Assembly (NCBI GenBank): GCA_016870395.1
Contig: VGBT01000001.1
Span: 130,376-194,375 of the forward strand
DNA from: Actinomycetota bacterium
GTDB taxonomy: Bacteria; Actinomycetota; Acidimicrobiia; IMCC26256; JAENVU01
Direction of reading: 5' to 3'
Length of the DNA: 64,000 nucleotides
This document shows positions 1-9,303 of this stretch, one piece after another. The notes under the pieces were generated by a model. It saw nothing but the letters and a program-made list of their open reading frames with translations, did no database searches and was not told the DNA's origin. A program made the translations under genes and the position numbers. Numbering within the stretch: the first letter of the stretch is position 1; each line of letters starts with the position of its first letter.

Positions 1-49
1 CGAAGCGCGCGCCCGGCTCCTCGAGCCCGGTGATCCCGGAGGTCGCGTC

Positions 50-697
50 GTGACGGGAGCCGGACCACCGCGGTCGGCGCTCTCCGGCTACCCCGCCAAC
101 CTGGTCGTGGCGGGCCGCGCCTGCCTGGTGGTCGGTGGCGGACGGATCGCGGCCCGCAAGGTAGCGGGCCTGCTCGACCAGGGGGCGCTGGTCACGGTGG
201 TCGCGCCCGAGGCGGGCGACGCCGTGCGCACGCTGGCCGACGAGGGGCGCCTCGACTGGGTGGCCCGCCCCTTCGAGCTGGCCGACCTCGACGGGATGTG
301 GCTGGCCGTGACCGCCACCGACGACCCCGCGGTCAACCGGGCGGTGTTCGAGGCCGGGGAAGCCCGCCGGGTCTGGGTCAACAGCGCCGACGATCCCTGC
401 AACTGCTCGCTCACCCTCATGTCGGTGGTCCGGCGCGGGGATATCGTGGTCGCCATCGGCACGAACGGACGCAGCCCCGCGCTGAGCGCGTACCTGGCCG
501 AGCGCGTGCGAGACGATGTCGGACCGGAGTACGAGTCTCTTCTGGAGCTCCTCGCCGAGGCCCGAGGCGAGCTGCAGTCGGCCGGGCGCGCTACCGAGGG
601 CGCCGATTGGCGAGCGGCCCTGGATTCCGGCATCCTCGACCTGATCCGTGCCGGCCGCGTGTCCGAGGCGAGGGAGCTGCTGCGCTCGTGTCTGTGA
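50..697 (+). CDS. precorrin-2 dehydrogenase / sirohydrochlorin ferrochelatase-type protein (CysG N-terminal/Met8p-like)
   Basis: N-terminal NAD-binding motif LVVGGGRIAARKVAGLLDQGALVTVVAPE; SADDPCNCS and NGRSPALSAYLAERVR; precedes hemA. Confidence 0.88.
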   Translation: MTGAGPPRSALSGYPANLVVAGRACLVVGGGRIAARKVAGLLDQGALVTVVAPEAGDAVRTLADEGRLDWVARPFELADLDGMWLAVTATDDPAVNRAVFEAGEARRVWVNSADDPCNCSLTLMSVVRRGDIVVAIGTNGRSPALSAYLAERVRDDVGPEYESLLELLAEARGELQSAGRATEGADWRAALDSGILDLIRAGRVSEARELLRSCL

Positions 698-1974
698 TCG
701 TCGTAGGCATCAACCACCGGACCGCGCCCGTGCAGATGCGCGAGCGCGTCGCCGTGCCCGCGTCGCGGATGACCAAGGCCGTCCACGACCTCGCCGGCCG
801 CGAGCACCTTGCCGAGGTGGTGCTGCTGTCCACCTGCAACCGAACCGAGGTCTACGCGCGCTGCACCAAGTTCCACGCTGCGGTATCCGATGTGCTCGAC
901 TTCCTGGCCGAGCAGGCCTCCGCGACGCCAGACGACTTCGCGGAGCACTTCTACACGTACTACGACGACGGCGCCGTGGCCCACCTGTTCGGCGTTGCCG
1001 CCGGCCTCGACTCGATGATCGTGGGCGAGGGGGAGATTCTCGGCCAGGTGAAGGACGCGTGGCGGCTCGCCGAGCGCGAGTCCGCGTCGGGTCAGGCTCT
1101 CGCGCGGGTGTTCCGCCATGCGGTCGAGGTCGGCAAGCGTGCCCGGACCGAGACGGCGATCGGCCGTCGGGCGCTCTCGGTGTCTTCTGCAGCCGTGGCG
1201 CTCGCGGAGCAGACGATGTTCAGCTTGCGGGGCCGATCGGTCTTGATCCTCGGTGCGGGCGAGGTGGCCGAGGGGATGGCCCGAGCGCTGCGCAGCGCGG
1301 GTGTCGGTGAGATCGTGGTCGCCAACCGCACCCACGCTCGCGCCGTCCAGCTCGCGAGCCAGGTCGACGGCCGCGCGGCCGCACTCGGCGAGCTGCACGA
1401 GGTGCTCGGCACGATCGACGTGTTGCTCACCGCCACCGACTCGACCGAGGTGCACGTGGAGCGGGGTGACATCGAGGCCGTCATGGCGCGTCGCGACGGG
1501 GCGCCCCTGCTCGTCGTCGACGTCGCGGTTCCTCGCGACGTCGACCCGGGCGCAGACGACGTGCCGGGCGTGACGTTGCTCGACATGGACGATCTGATGG
1601 CGTTCACCGAGTCGTCGCTGCACGAGCGCCGCCGCGAAGTGAGCAAGGTCCAGAGCATCATCATCGACGAGCTGGAGCGCTTTCAGCTCGAGCGCACCGC
1701 GCGGGAGGTCGCGCCACTCGTCGCATCGTTGCGCGCGCGTGGCGAGGAGATCCGAGCCAGTGAGCTCGCAAGGTTCCGTGCCAAGCTCGACACGCTCGGT
1801 CCGGAGGCCCGCAAGACTGTCGACGCACTTACTGCCGGCATCGTCAACAAGCTGCTGCACGATCCAACGGTCCGGATCAAGGAGACCGCGGGCACCGCGC
1901 GGGGCGAGCTCTACGCCGACGCGCTGGCCGCGCTGTTCGATATCGACGACGGCAGCGAGCCGGCTGACGAATGA
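688..1974 (+). CDS. hemA: glutamyl-tRNA reductase
   Basis: VVGINHRTAPVQMRERVAV, LLSTCNRTEVYA, GEGEILGQVKDAW; GTG start at 688 overlaps the upstream stop. Confidence 0.95.
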   Translation: MSVIVVGINHRTAPVQMRERVAVPASRMTKAVHDLAGREHLAEVVLLSTCNRTEVYARCTKFHAAVSDVLDFLAEQASATPDDFAEHFYTYYDDGAVAHLFGVAAGLDSMIVGEGEILGQVKDAWRLAERESASGQALARVFRHAVEVGKRARTETAIGRRALSVSSAAVALAEQTMFSLRGRSVLILGAGEVAEGMARALRSAGVGEIVVANRTHARAVQLASQVDGRAAALGELHEVLGTIDVLLTATDSTEVHVERGDIEAVMARRDGAPLLVVDVAVPRDVDPGADDVPGVTLLDMDDLMAFTESSLHERRREVSKVQSIIIDELERFQLERTAREVAPLVASLRARGEEIRASELARFRAKLDTLGPEARKTVDALTAGIVNKLLHDPTVRIKETAGTARGELYADALAALFDIDDGSEPADE

Positions 1975-2867
1975 CCGACACCCTGCGGGTCGCGACGCGC
2001 GGCTCGGAGCTGGCCCGGCTGCAGGCGGGTCGGGTTGTCGATCTGCTCGCGGTCCCGGCCGAGCTGGTGGTGGTCAGCACCCGCGGCGACCGCGACAAGA
2101 CCTCGCCGATCCACGCGATCGGCGGTGCCGGTGTCTTTGCCAAGGAGGTGCAGGAGGCAGTGCTCCAGGGCGACGCCGACGTGGCGGTGCACTCTGCGAA
2201 GGACCTGCCTGCCGTGACGCCGTACGGCCTGACGATCGGCGCGGTCCCCGAGCGCGCCGACCCGCGTGACGTACTCGTCGGCTCCAGGCTCGACGACCTG
2301 CCGACGGGGTCACTCGTGGGAACCGGCGCGGTGCGACGACGCGCGCAGCTCGCATCGCTGAGGCCCGACCTGGCGTTCGGCGAGCTCCGCGGCAACATCG
2401 CGACGCGGCTCGCGCAAGCGGACCGGTTCGGTGCGATCGTGGTCGCACTGGCGGCGCTCGAGCGCCTCGGGCTCACCGAGCGCGCGACCGAAGTGTGCTC
2501 CACGTCGACGCTGCTGCCGCAGGTCGGCCAGGGTGCGCTCGCGGTGGAGTGTCGCGCCGACGACCAGGCAACGCTCGACGCGCTCGCGACCGTAGACGAC
2601 GCGCTCAGCCACGCCGAGCTGCGGGCCGAGCGCGCCTACCTGGCCCAGCTCGGCGGCGGGTGCGATCTGCCGTGTGGCGCGCTGGCGCGCGCCGATGGGG
2701 ACGGGTCGCTGGACCTCGAGGTGATGCTCGCGTCGCTTGACGGCCATGTCGTCTTGCGGCTCCGCGGGAATGGTGACGACCCGGAGGCGTTGGGATCCGA
2801 CCTTGCCCGCCGCCTCGTCGACCACCACGGCGGCAACCTCCTGCTCGAGGAGGCGGAGGCGTTGTGA
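1971..2867 (+). CDS. hemC: hydroxymethylbilane synthase (porphobilinogen deaminase)
   Basis: LRVATRGSELARLQA, STRGDRDKTSPI, VHSAKDLPAV, GQGALAVECR; ATGA overlap with hemA. Confidence 0.95.
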   Translation: MTDTLRVATRGSELARLQAGRVVDLLAVPAELVVVSTRGDRDKTSPIHAIGGAGVFAKEVQEAVLQGDADVAVHSAKDLPAVTPYGLTIGAVPERADPRDVLVGSRLDDLPTGSLVGTGAVRRRAQLASLRPDLAFGELRGNIATRLAQADRFGAIVVALAALERLGLTERATEVCSTSTLLPQVGQGALAVECRADDQATLDALATVDDALSHAELRAERAYLAQLGGGCDLPCGALARADGDGSLDLEVMLASLDGHVVLRLRGNGDDPEALGSDLARRLVDHHGGNLLLEEAEAL

Positions 2868-2922
2868 CTAGCCGTCGGCTGAGGACGTGGAGCCGGAGCC
2901 GACCATCCAGGGAGGCGATGTC

Positions 2923-4395
2923 GTGACGGTCTACCTGGTGGGGGCGGGTCCTGGTGACCCCGGGCTGCTCACCCGGCGTGGGGCCGAGCTGCTGGCGCGC
3001 GCCGAGGTGGTCGTCTACGACCGGCTCGCGCATCCCGCGCTGCTCGACCTGGCCGCGCCCGAGGCCGAGCGGGTCGACGTCGGCAAGGCCCCGGGCGACG
3101 TGACGCTCGACCAGGAGGGGATCAACGCGCTGCTCGTCGATCGTGGCCGTACCGGGCGAACCGTCGTGCGCTTGAAGGGCGGCGACCCGTTCGTGTTCGG
3201 TCGGGGGGGAGAGGAGGCCGAGGCCCTCGCCGCGGCCGGCATTGCGTTCGAGGTGGTGCCCGGCGTCACCAGCGCCATCGCGGCGCCCGCCTACGGCGGC
3301 ATCCCGGTCACCCATCGGGGGCTGGCGACGCACTTCACGGTGGTGACAGGCCACGAGGACCCGGCCAAGGGCACGACCGACACCGACTGGGAGTCCCTCG
3401 CCCGGGTCGGCGGCACTCTCGTGATCCTGATGGGTGCGGGTAACCTGCCCGAGATCGCCCGGCGACTGATCGCCGGCGGCCGGTCGCCCGACACGCCGGT
3501 CGCGGCGGTCCGTTGGGGGACCCGCCCGGAGCAGGCGACGGTACGCGCCACGCTGGCGACGATCGCGGCGGCCGGGGTCGCGGCCCCGAGCGCGATCGTG
3601 GTGGGCGCGGTCGCCGGGCTGGACCTCGCCTGGTTCGAGGCCCGCCCACTGTTCGGCCGGACCGTCGTGGTCACCCGGGCCCGAGAGCAGGCGAGTGCGC
3701 TCCGGTCGCGGCTCGAGGAGCTCGGCGCGGCGGTGATCGAGCTGCCGACGATCGCGATCGAGCCGATCGACTTCGAGCTGCCTCCACTTGACCGCTACGC
3801 GTGGCTGGTGTTCACGTCGCCCAACGGGGTCGACGCGTTCTTCACCCGTGGGCTGGCCGCGCGCGGGCTCGACGCGCGTGCGCTCGGGCATCTACGGATC
3901 GCGGCGATCGGTCCGGGTACCGCAGCGGCACTCACCGAACGGGGCTTGCGGGCTGATGTCGTCCCCGAGCGCTTCGTCGCCGAGTCGCTGCTCGAGGCGT
4001 TCCCGGCGCCCGGCGCACCCGGCGAGCGGATCCTGCTCGCACGCGCCGAACAGGCGCGTGAGGTGCTGCCCGAGGGGTTGACCGACCGCGGCCACGTGGT
4101 CGACGTGCTCGACGTCTACCGGACGGTTCCGGCCCGGCCCCTCGCCGCCGATCTGACCGTCGTGCGCGAAGGGCTGGTCGACGCGCTCACGTTCACGTCG
4201 AGCTCGACGGTGACGAACTTCTGCGACCTGGTCGGTCCGCTGTCCGAGCCGGCGCCGCTCGTGGTGTCGATCGGTCCGATCACCACGCGCACGGCGGGAG
4301 AGCGGGGCCTGCACGTCGACGTGGAGGCCGAGCCGCACACGATCGACGCGCTGGTGGAGGCGGTCCGCGCGGCCCTCACCGGGCCGCGCCCATGA
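2923..4395 (+). CDS. uroporphyrinogen-III C-methyltransferase / uroporphyrinogen-III synthase fusion
   Basis: VYLVGAGPGDPGLLTRRGAELL and VVRLKGGDPFVFGRGGEEAEAL (CobA/SUMT) followed by a HemD-like domain (VVVTRAREQASALRSRLEELGA, TFTSSSTVTNF); GTG at 2923 preceded by GGAGG; upstream GTG at 2887 also possible. Confidence 0.92.
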   Translation: MTVYLVGAGPGDPGLLTRRGAELLARAEVVVYDRLAHPALLDLAAPEAERVDVGKAPGDVTLDQEGINALLVDRGRTGRTVVRLKGGDPFVFGRGGEEAEALAAAGIAFEVVPGVTSAIAAPAYGGIPVTHRGLATHFTVVTGHEDPAKGTTDTDWESLARVGGTLVILMGAGNLPEIARRLIAGGRSPDTPVAAVRWGTRPEQATVRATLATIAAAGVAAPSAIVVGAVAGLDLAWFEARPLFGRTVVVTRAREQASALRSRLEELGAAVIELPTIAIEPIDFELPPLDRYAWLVFTSPNGVDAFFTRGLAARGLDARALGHLRIAAIGPGTAAALTERGLRADVVPERFVAESLLEAFPAPGAPGERILLARAEQAREVLPEGLTDRGHVVDVLDVYRTVPARPLAADLTVVREGLVDALTFTSSSTVTNFCDLVGPLSEPAPLVVSIGPITTRTAGERGLHVDVEAEPHTIDALVEAVRAALTGPRP

Positions 4396-4437
4396 GCCGT
4401 TCGGAGCTGGTGGACCCGTCGGCCTAGCCTTGGTGGC

Positions 4438-5418
4438 GTGAGCTTCCCCGAGCACCGGCCCCGTCGCCTGCGTCGGACCGACGCGATGCGCCGCCTGACC
4501 GCCGAGGCCCGTCTCTCGGTCGACGACCTGGTCGCCCCGCTCTTCGTGAAGGAGGGCATCGACGCGCCCGAACCCGTCGTCTCCATGCCGGGGGTCGTGC
4601 AGCACACCCAGGAGAGCCTCCGCAAGGAGGTGCGGGCGCTCGCGGACCTCGGGATCCCCGCGGTGATCCTGTTCGGGGTCCCGGCGGCCAAGGACGCCCG
4701 GGGGTCGGGTGCCGACGATCCCGACGGCGTGGTGCAGGTCGCGCTGCGGAACCTCCGCGACGAGGTGGGCGACGACCCCGTGCTCATGGCCGACGACTGC
4801 CTCGACGAGTACACCGACCACGGCCACTGTGGGCTGCTCAGCGCGAGCGGCGAGGTCGACAACGACGCCACGCTGGAGCGCTACGCGTCGATCGCCATCG
4901 CGCAGGCCGACGCCGGCGCCGACGTGGTCGCGCCGAGCGGGATGATGGACGGCCAGGTCGGTGCGATCCGCACCGCCCTCGACGCGAGCGGGCACGCCGA
5001 CACCGCGATCCTCGCGTACTCGGCGAAGTACGCCTCCGCGCTCTACGGACCGTTCCGTGACGCGGCCGAGTGCGCGCCGCAGTTCGGCGACCGGCGCGGG
5101 TACCAAATGCACCCGGCGAACGCGCGCGAGGCACTCGACGAGACCGCTGCCGATCTCGCGGAGGGCGCCGACATGGTGATGGTGAAGCCCGCGCTCGCGT
5201 ACCTCGACGTGATCGCGTCGCTTCGCGACGCCTTCGACGTCCCGGTCGCGGCATACCATGTGAGCGGCGAGTACGCGATGTTGAAGGCCGCGGCGGCCAA
5301 CGGGTGGATCGACGGTGATGCGGTTGCGCGCGAGCACCTGCTCGCGATCCGGCGGGCCGGCGCCGACTTCGTGCTCACCTACCTCGCCCGCGAGGTCGCC
5401 GAGCACCTCCAGTCGTGA
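4438..5418 (+). CDS. hemB: delta-aminolevulinic acid dehydratase (porphobilinogen synthase)
   Basis: RPRRLRRTDAMRRLTAE, LMADDCLDEYTDHGHCG, VAPSGMMDGQVGAIR, MVKPALAYLDVI. Confidence 0.95.
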   Translation: MSFPEHRPRRLRRTDAMRRLTAEARLSVDDLVAPLFVKEGIDAPEPVVSMPGVVQHTQESLRKEVRALADLGIPAVILFGVPAAKDARGSGADDPDGVVQVALRNLRDEVGDDPVLMADDCLDEYTDHGHCGLLSASGEVDNDATLERYASIAIAQADAGADVVAPSGMMDGQVGAIRTALDASGHADTAILAYSAKYASALYGPFRDAAECAPQFGDRRGYQMHPANAREALDETAADLAEGADMVMVKPALAYLDVIASLRDAFDVPVAAYHVSGEYAMLKAAAANGWIDGDAVAREHLLAIRRAGADFVLTYLAREVAEHLQS

Positions 5419-5506
5419 CTTCAAACGCCGGCCTGGTTTGTGCGCCGAGGAGCGCATATCGCTCATCTTCGAACAATCCCGGGGGGCCTTCGGGGGAGGG
5501 TCAACC

Positions 5507-6808
5507 GTGAGCGTAAGCCCCAGCGGTAGCAACGCGGAGTGGTTCGCCCGGGCGAACGAGGTGATTCCCGGCGGGGTCAGCTCTCCGGTGCGGGCGTTCG
5601 CCGCGGTCGGCGGCACTCCGTTCTTCGTGGCGCGCGCCGAGGGCGCGCACCTTGTCGACGAGGAAGGCCGCCGCTACCTCGACTTGGTGCAGAGCTGGGG
5701 TGCGTCGATCCTCGGCCACGCGCACCCGGCCGTGGTGGAGGCGGTGCAGCGCGCCGCGGCCGACGGCACCAGCTACGGCGCGCCCACCGCGCGCGAGGTG
5801 CGCCTGGCCGAGGAGATCGCGGACCGGGTGCCGAGCGTCGAGAAGGTGCGGCTGGTGTCGTCGGGCACCGAGGCCGCGATGACCGTCGTGCGGCTCGCCC
5901 GTGGGGCCACCGGGCGCGCCAAGGTGCTGAAGTTCGCGGGCTGCTACCACGGTCATCTCGACGCGCTGCTCGTGGCGGCCGGTAGCGGGGTCGCGACCCT
6001 CGGGCTGCCCGGCTCGGCGGGTGTGACCCCGGGGGCCGTCGCCGACACCGTCGTCGTGGCGTTCAACGACCGTGACGCGTTCGACGAGGCGCTCGCGGTG
6101 CACGGCGACGACCTCGCCGCGGTACTGGTGGAAGGTGTGCCGGCGAACATGGGCCTGGTGCCGCCCGAGGTCGGGTTCCTCGAGCACCTGGAGCGGCGTT
6201 GCCGCGAGGTCGGCGCGCTGCTCGTGTGCGACGAGGTGATCACCGGCTTCCGGTTGGCACCCGGCGGTGCGCAGCAGCACTACGACCTCGCGCCGGACCT
6301 GTCGATCTTCGGCAAGGTGGTGGGCGGCGGGCTGCCGCTCGCGGCGGTCGGTGGACCGGCCGCGCTGATGGACCGCCTCGCGCCGGTGGGCGAGGTGTAC
6401 CAGGCGGGCACGCTGTCGGGGAACCCGCTTGCGACGGCTGCCGGGTTGGCCGTGCTCGGGCACCTCGACCCTACGGCCTACGAGCAGCTCGAGGCCCGGG
6501 TCGCGCTGTTCGCGAAGGCGCTGGACGACGCGGTCACGAGTGCCGGCCTCGCGCTGCAGGTGCCCCGGGTCGCGACCCTGCTCGGCCTGAGCTTCGCCGA
6601 CGCTCCGGTCCGCGACTACGAGTCGGCGAAGGCGTCCGACCACGCGGCCTATGCCGCGTTCTTCCACGCGATGCTGCGCCGGGGCGTGTACCTCGCGCCG
6701 AGCGGCTACGAGACCATGTTCGTGAGCCTCGCGCACACCGACGCGGAGCTGGCCCGTACCGCGGAGCACGCCCACGATGCCGCCCTCGAGGTCGCCGGGT
6801 CTCGCTGA
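5507..6808 (+). CDS. hemL: glutamate-1-semialdehyde 2,1-aminomutase
   Basis: NEVIPGGVSSPVRAFAAVGGTPFF, GCYHGHLDALLV, PLP lysine context FGKVVGGGLPLAAVGG; GTG start at 5507 in frame with the longer ORF. Confidence 0.94.
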   Translation: MSVSPSGSNAEWFARANEVIPGGVSSPVRAFAAVGGTPFFVARAEGAHLVDEEGRRYLDLVQSWGASILGHAHPAVVEAVQRAAADGTSYGAPTAREVRLAEEIADRVPSVEKVRLVSSGTEAAMTVVRLARGATGRAKVLKFAGCYHGHLDALLVAAGSGVATLGLPGSAGVTPGAVADTVVVAFNDRDAFDEALAVHGDDLAAVLVEGVPANMGLVPPEVGFLEHLERRCREVGALLVCDEVITGFRLAPGGAQQHYDLAPDLSIFGKVVGGGLPLAAVGGPAALMDRLAPVGEVYQAGTLSGNPLATAAGLAVLGHLDPTAYEQLEARVALFAKALDDAVTSAGLALQVPRVATLLGLSFADAPVRDYESAKASDHAAYAAFFHAMLRRGVYLAPSGYETMFVSLAHTDAELARTAEHAHDAALEVAGSR

Positions 6809-6836
6809 GAGATTCACCCGCGCTCGCTCAGCGAGA
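6800..6836. terminator. perfect 10-bp inverted repeat between convergent hemL and the lipoprotein gene (candidate bidirectional terminator)
   Basis: TCTCGCTGAG (6800-6809) and CTCAGCGAGA (6827-6836); convergent gene ends. Confidence 0.5.
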
Positions 6837-6838
6837 TG

Positions 6839-7087
6839 TCAGTCCTCGGGGGCCTTCTTCTTGCGGACCTTGTCCATGTAGAACAGCGAGCCGATGAAGA
6901 GCCAGAAGAACACGGCGAGCAGCACGAAGGCTGCGCCGCCGCCGCCGTTCTCGCCGGCCGCGTCGACGAGCTGGCCGTCGGAGCACCCGGCGGCGAGCAC
7001 CGCGAGGGCGAGGAGCGGCAGGAGCCGCGTGGTGGAGCAGAGGATTCCCTGGCGCTGGTGTCGGGTGGGGCGCTGCAGGCGGGTCAT
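6839..7087 (-). CDS. small predicted lipoprotein with a C-terminal transmembrane segment
   Basis: Signal plus lipobox LAVLAAGC; C-terminal hydrophobic AAFVLLAVFFWLFIGSLFYM. Confidence 0.6.
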   Translation of the reverse strand: MTRLQRPTRHQRQGILCSTTRLLPLLALAVLAAGCSDGQLVDAAGENGGGGAAFVLLAVFFWLFIGSLFYMDKVRKKKAPED

Positions 7088-7095
7088 TGTGCTCC

Positions 7096-7989
7096 TCAGA
7101 CCGTCTCGGGCGTCTTGTCGTCGGCTGCGTCCCTTGCGACGCGCTCTGCCGCCTCGGTCAGCGCGGCGGCTTGGGCTTGGAGATCGCGCTCTCGCCAGTG
7201 CAACCCGAGCAGGAACAGCACGAACAGCGTGCCGGAGCCGAGGAACGCGACCGTCGGCGGTACCCGCATCGAGCCGAGGTCACGCACGTACACCAGGGCG
7301 TCGACCGGCTTGGAGGTGTCGCACTTGGGCGCCGGGATCGGGTCGCCGAACGGGACGATCTGGGCGTCCTTGTCGACCGGGCAGATGAACGCGACCGCGT
7401 ACAGCGGCTCGTGCAGGCTCATGTGGATCCACGGCCAGCCGGCGCCGGTGGACACGTCGACCTGGCTGAAGGTGCTGCCCCCGCCCGTCTCGTACGCGCT
7501 CTTCACGATGTAGTCGGTCGCCGCGGAGTAGATCGCGAACTTGCTCGTGGCGCCGGTCTCCTCGGAGATGGCGCCGGTCTCGGTGGGTGCGACGAGCGCC
7601 GCGTCGACGGCGGCCTTCACGTTGGCCAGCTCAGCTAGGTCGACCTTGTTCGCGGGGGTCTTCGCCGTCTGCACCGGCTCGTACTTGGAGCGGGCGAGGT
7701 CGCCGCCCGAGATCGACTCCAGCGCGACCCACTGGGCGCTCCGGCCCTTCAGCGTGTTGCGCGGGGACGCGGTGGTCATCCACAACAGCGAGAGCAGTAT
7801 CATCAGCCCGGCAAGACCGGCGCCGATGACGAGGAAGCCGAGTCGGGCGCCGAGGTTGGTGGCGAGCAACAGGTACACGGTGCCGCAGAAGAGGGCCACC
7901 GCCGAGATCGGGACGAGCACGCCGAGGATCGTCGGGTACCAGAGGGTGCGCTGGGTCAACTCGCTCGCGAGGATCAGTGCGTTCGGCAA
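7096..7989 (-). CDS. hypothetical multi-pass membrane protein of the cytochrome bc operon
   Basis: 297-aa ORF, two N-terminal TM segments and one C-terminal TM; tightly spaced in the operon; family not recognised. Confidence 0.7.
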   Translation of the reverse strand: MPNALILASELTQRTLWYPTILGVLVPISAVALFCGTVYLLLATNLGARLGFLVIGAGLAGLMILLSLLWMTTASPRNTLKGRSAQWVALESISGGDLARSKYEPVQTAKTPANKVDLAELANVKAAVDAALVAPTETGAISEETGATSKFAIYSAATDYIVKSAYETGGGSTFSQVDVSTGAGWPWIHMSLHEPLYAVAFICPVDKDAQIVPFGDPIPAPKCDTSKPVDALVYVRDLGSMRVPPTVAFLGSGTLFVLFLLGLHWRERDLQAQAAALTEAAERVARDAADDKTPETV

Positions 7990-7998
7990 CGCCGGCTC

Positions 7999-9264
7999 CT
8001 AGAGGTTGCGCTCGTACGTGACGACGGCGTCGATCTGGTCCTGGGTGAAGATCTGGCCGAAGTGAGGCATGCGGCCCGAGGAGATGCCCCGCACCCCGTA
8101 GCCCTTGTTGTTCTCGACGCCTTCGCCGACCCACGCGTACTGCTTCTGGTAGCCGGGGGTCTTCGGATCGTCGGCGGGCTCGCCGGGGAACTGCTCGAGC
8201 ACCGAGCCCCCGGTGAGCGACGGCCCGAAGGCGCCACCTCCCATCGGGCCGGGTAGCGGCACCAGGGCGTTGGTCGGGTCGTTGTACGACCAGCCGTTGG
8301 TGTGGCAGCGGGCGCACTGGGTCATGAACAGCAGCTTGCCCTGGCTCGCGCGGTCGACCTCGGTCTTGAAGGCGCGGGAGCGCACGATCGCCTCCTCGGC
8401 GCGGGCCACCTTGATCTCGGCGGCCGCGCGGGCCGTGACGCTCTCTGCTGCGGCCAGGTCCTCACGAGCCGCGGCCAGGTTCTGTCGGGCGGTCTTCAGC
8501 GCGCTGGCGGCCTGGTCCTGGAGGGCGACGACGTCCTTGCCGACCTGCGCCTTGGCCTGGGCCGGGCTGACCTGGATGCTCTTCAGGTACGCGACGAGGT
8601 CGCTGACCGCCTGCGCGTTCTTCGGACCGCCGCCGGCGATGCCCCAGGCCGGCATCGGCGTTCCGGGCCGCCCGTAGGTGATGATCTGGGTCACCTGCTG
8701 CTCGGCACGCGCGCAGTTGGCGGCTTCCTCGGCCAGCTCCTCGGCGGTGCAGTCGTTGAAGCGGTAGAAGACCGTGTCGAGCGCCGGTGCCGCCCAGCTC
8801 ACCTGCACCGGCCGGGCTTCCGTGTCCCCCTGGGCCTCGGGCGTGATCACGAACGGCGCCGAGCCGCCGGCGGAGTCGGTGCCGTGGCAGGTGGCGCACA
8901 GCAGCGACTTGGCCGCGTCGTACTCGGGCATCTGGTCGTTGGCGTAGAGCGTTGCACCCCGCTCGATCGCCCGCTCCTCAAAGCCCTCGGCCTCCGCGCT
9001 CTGCCGGCCGGGCTCGAGCACCCAGTACAGCGGTAGCACGATCGCCACGATCGAGGAGAACAGCAAGGTCCACCGCAGCACGCGGGTGAGGTGCTCGTTC
9101 TCGAGCGTCTCGTCGTCGTAGAACGGCGTGAGGTTCTGAGGCTCGACCTCTTTCGGCGCGCGCCGCACCGAGAGCACCCGGTACGCCAGCACGCCAGCGA
9201 TCACCAAGACCGCGATGATGTTGACGGTGAAGACGAGCGTCCGGAGGGTGATCGCCAGGGTCAA
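7999..9264 (-). CDS. membrane-anchored di-heme cytochrome c
   Basis: Two CXXCH motifs (CATCH, CARCH), two N-terminal TM segments, next to Rieske and cytochrome b genes. Confidence 0.88.
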   Translation of the reverse strand: MTLAITLRTLVFTVNIIAVLVIAGVLAYRVLSVRRAPKEVEPQNLTPFYDDETLENEHLTRVLRWTLLFSSIVAIVLPLYWVLEPGRQSAEAEGFEERAIERGATLYANDQMPEYDAAKSLLCATCHGTDSAGGSAPFVITPEAQGDTEARPVQVSWAAPALDTVFYRFNDCTAEELAEEAANCARAEQQVTQIITYGRPGTPMPAWGIAGGGPKNAQAVSDLVAYLKSIQVSPAQAKAQVGKDVVALQDQAASALKTARQNLAAAREDLAAAESVTARAAAEIKVARAEEAIVRSRAFKTEVDRASQGKLLFMTQCARCHTNGWSYNDPTNALVPLPGPMGGGAFGPSLTGGSVLEQFPGEPADDPKTPGYQKQYAWVGEGVENNKGYGVRGISSGRMPHFGQIFTQDQIDAVVTYERNL

Positions 9265-9303
9265 GGTCGCCTCTTCGGGTCGATCCGGTGGGAGTGCACG
9301 CTG

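Noticed and set aside
1-53. C-terminus of an upstream gene (frame ending TGA 51-53)
   Set aside because: Only about 16 codons visible; plausible GTGA overlap but cannot be assigned.
88-1860. 590-aa minus-strand ORF antisense to hemA
   Set aside because: High-GC shadow ORF: Arg/Ala/His-rich low-complexity translation, overlaps well-supported genes on the other strand.
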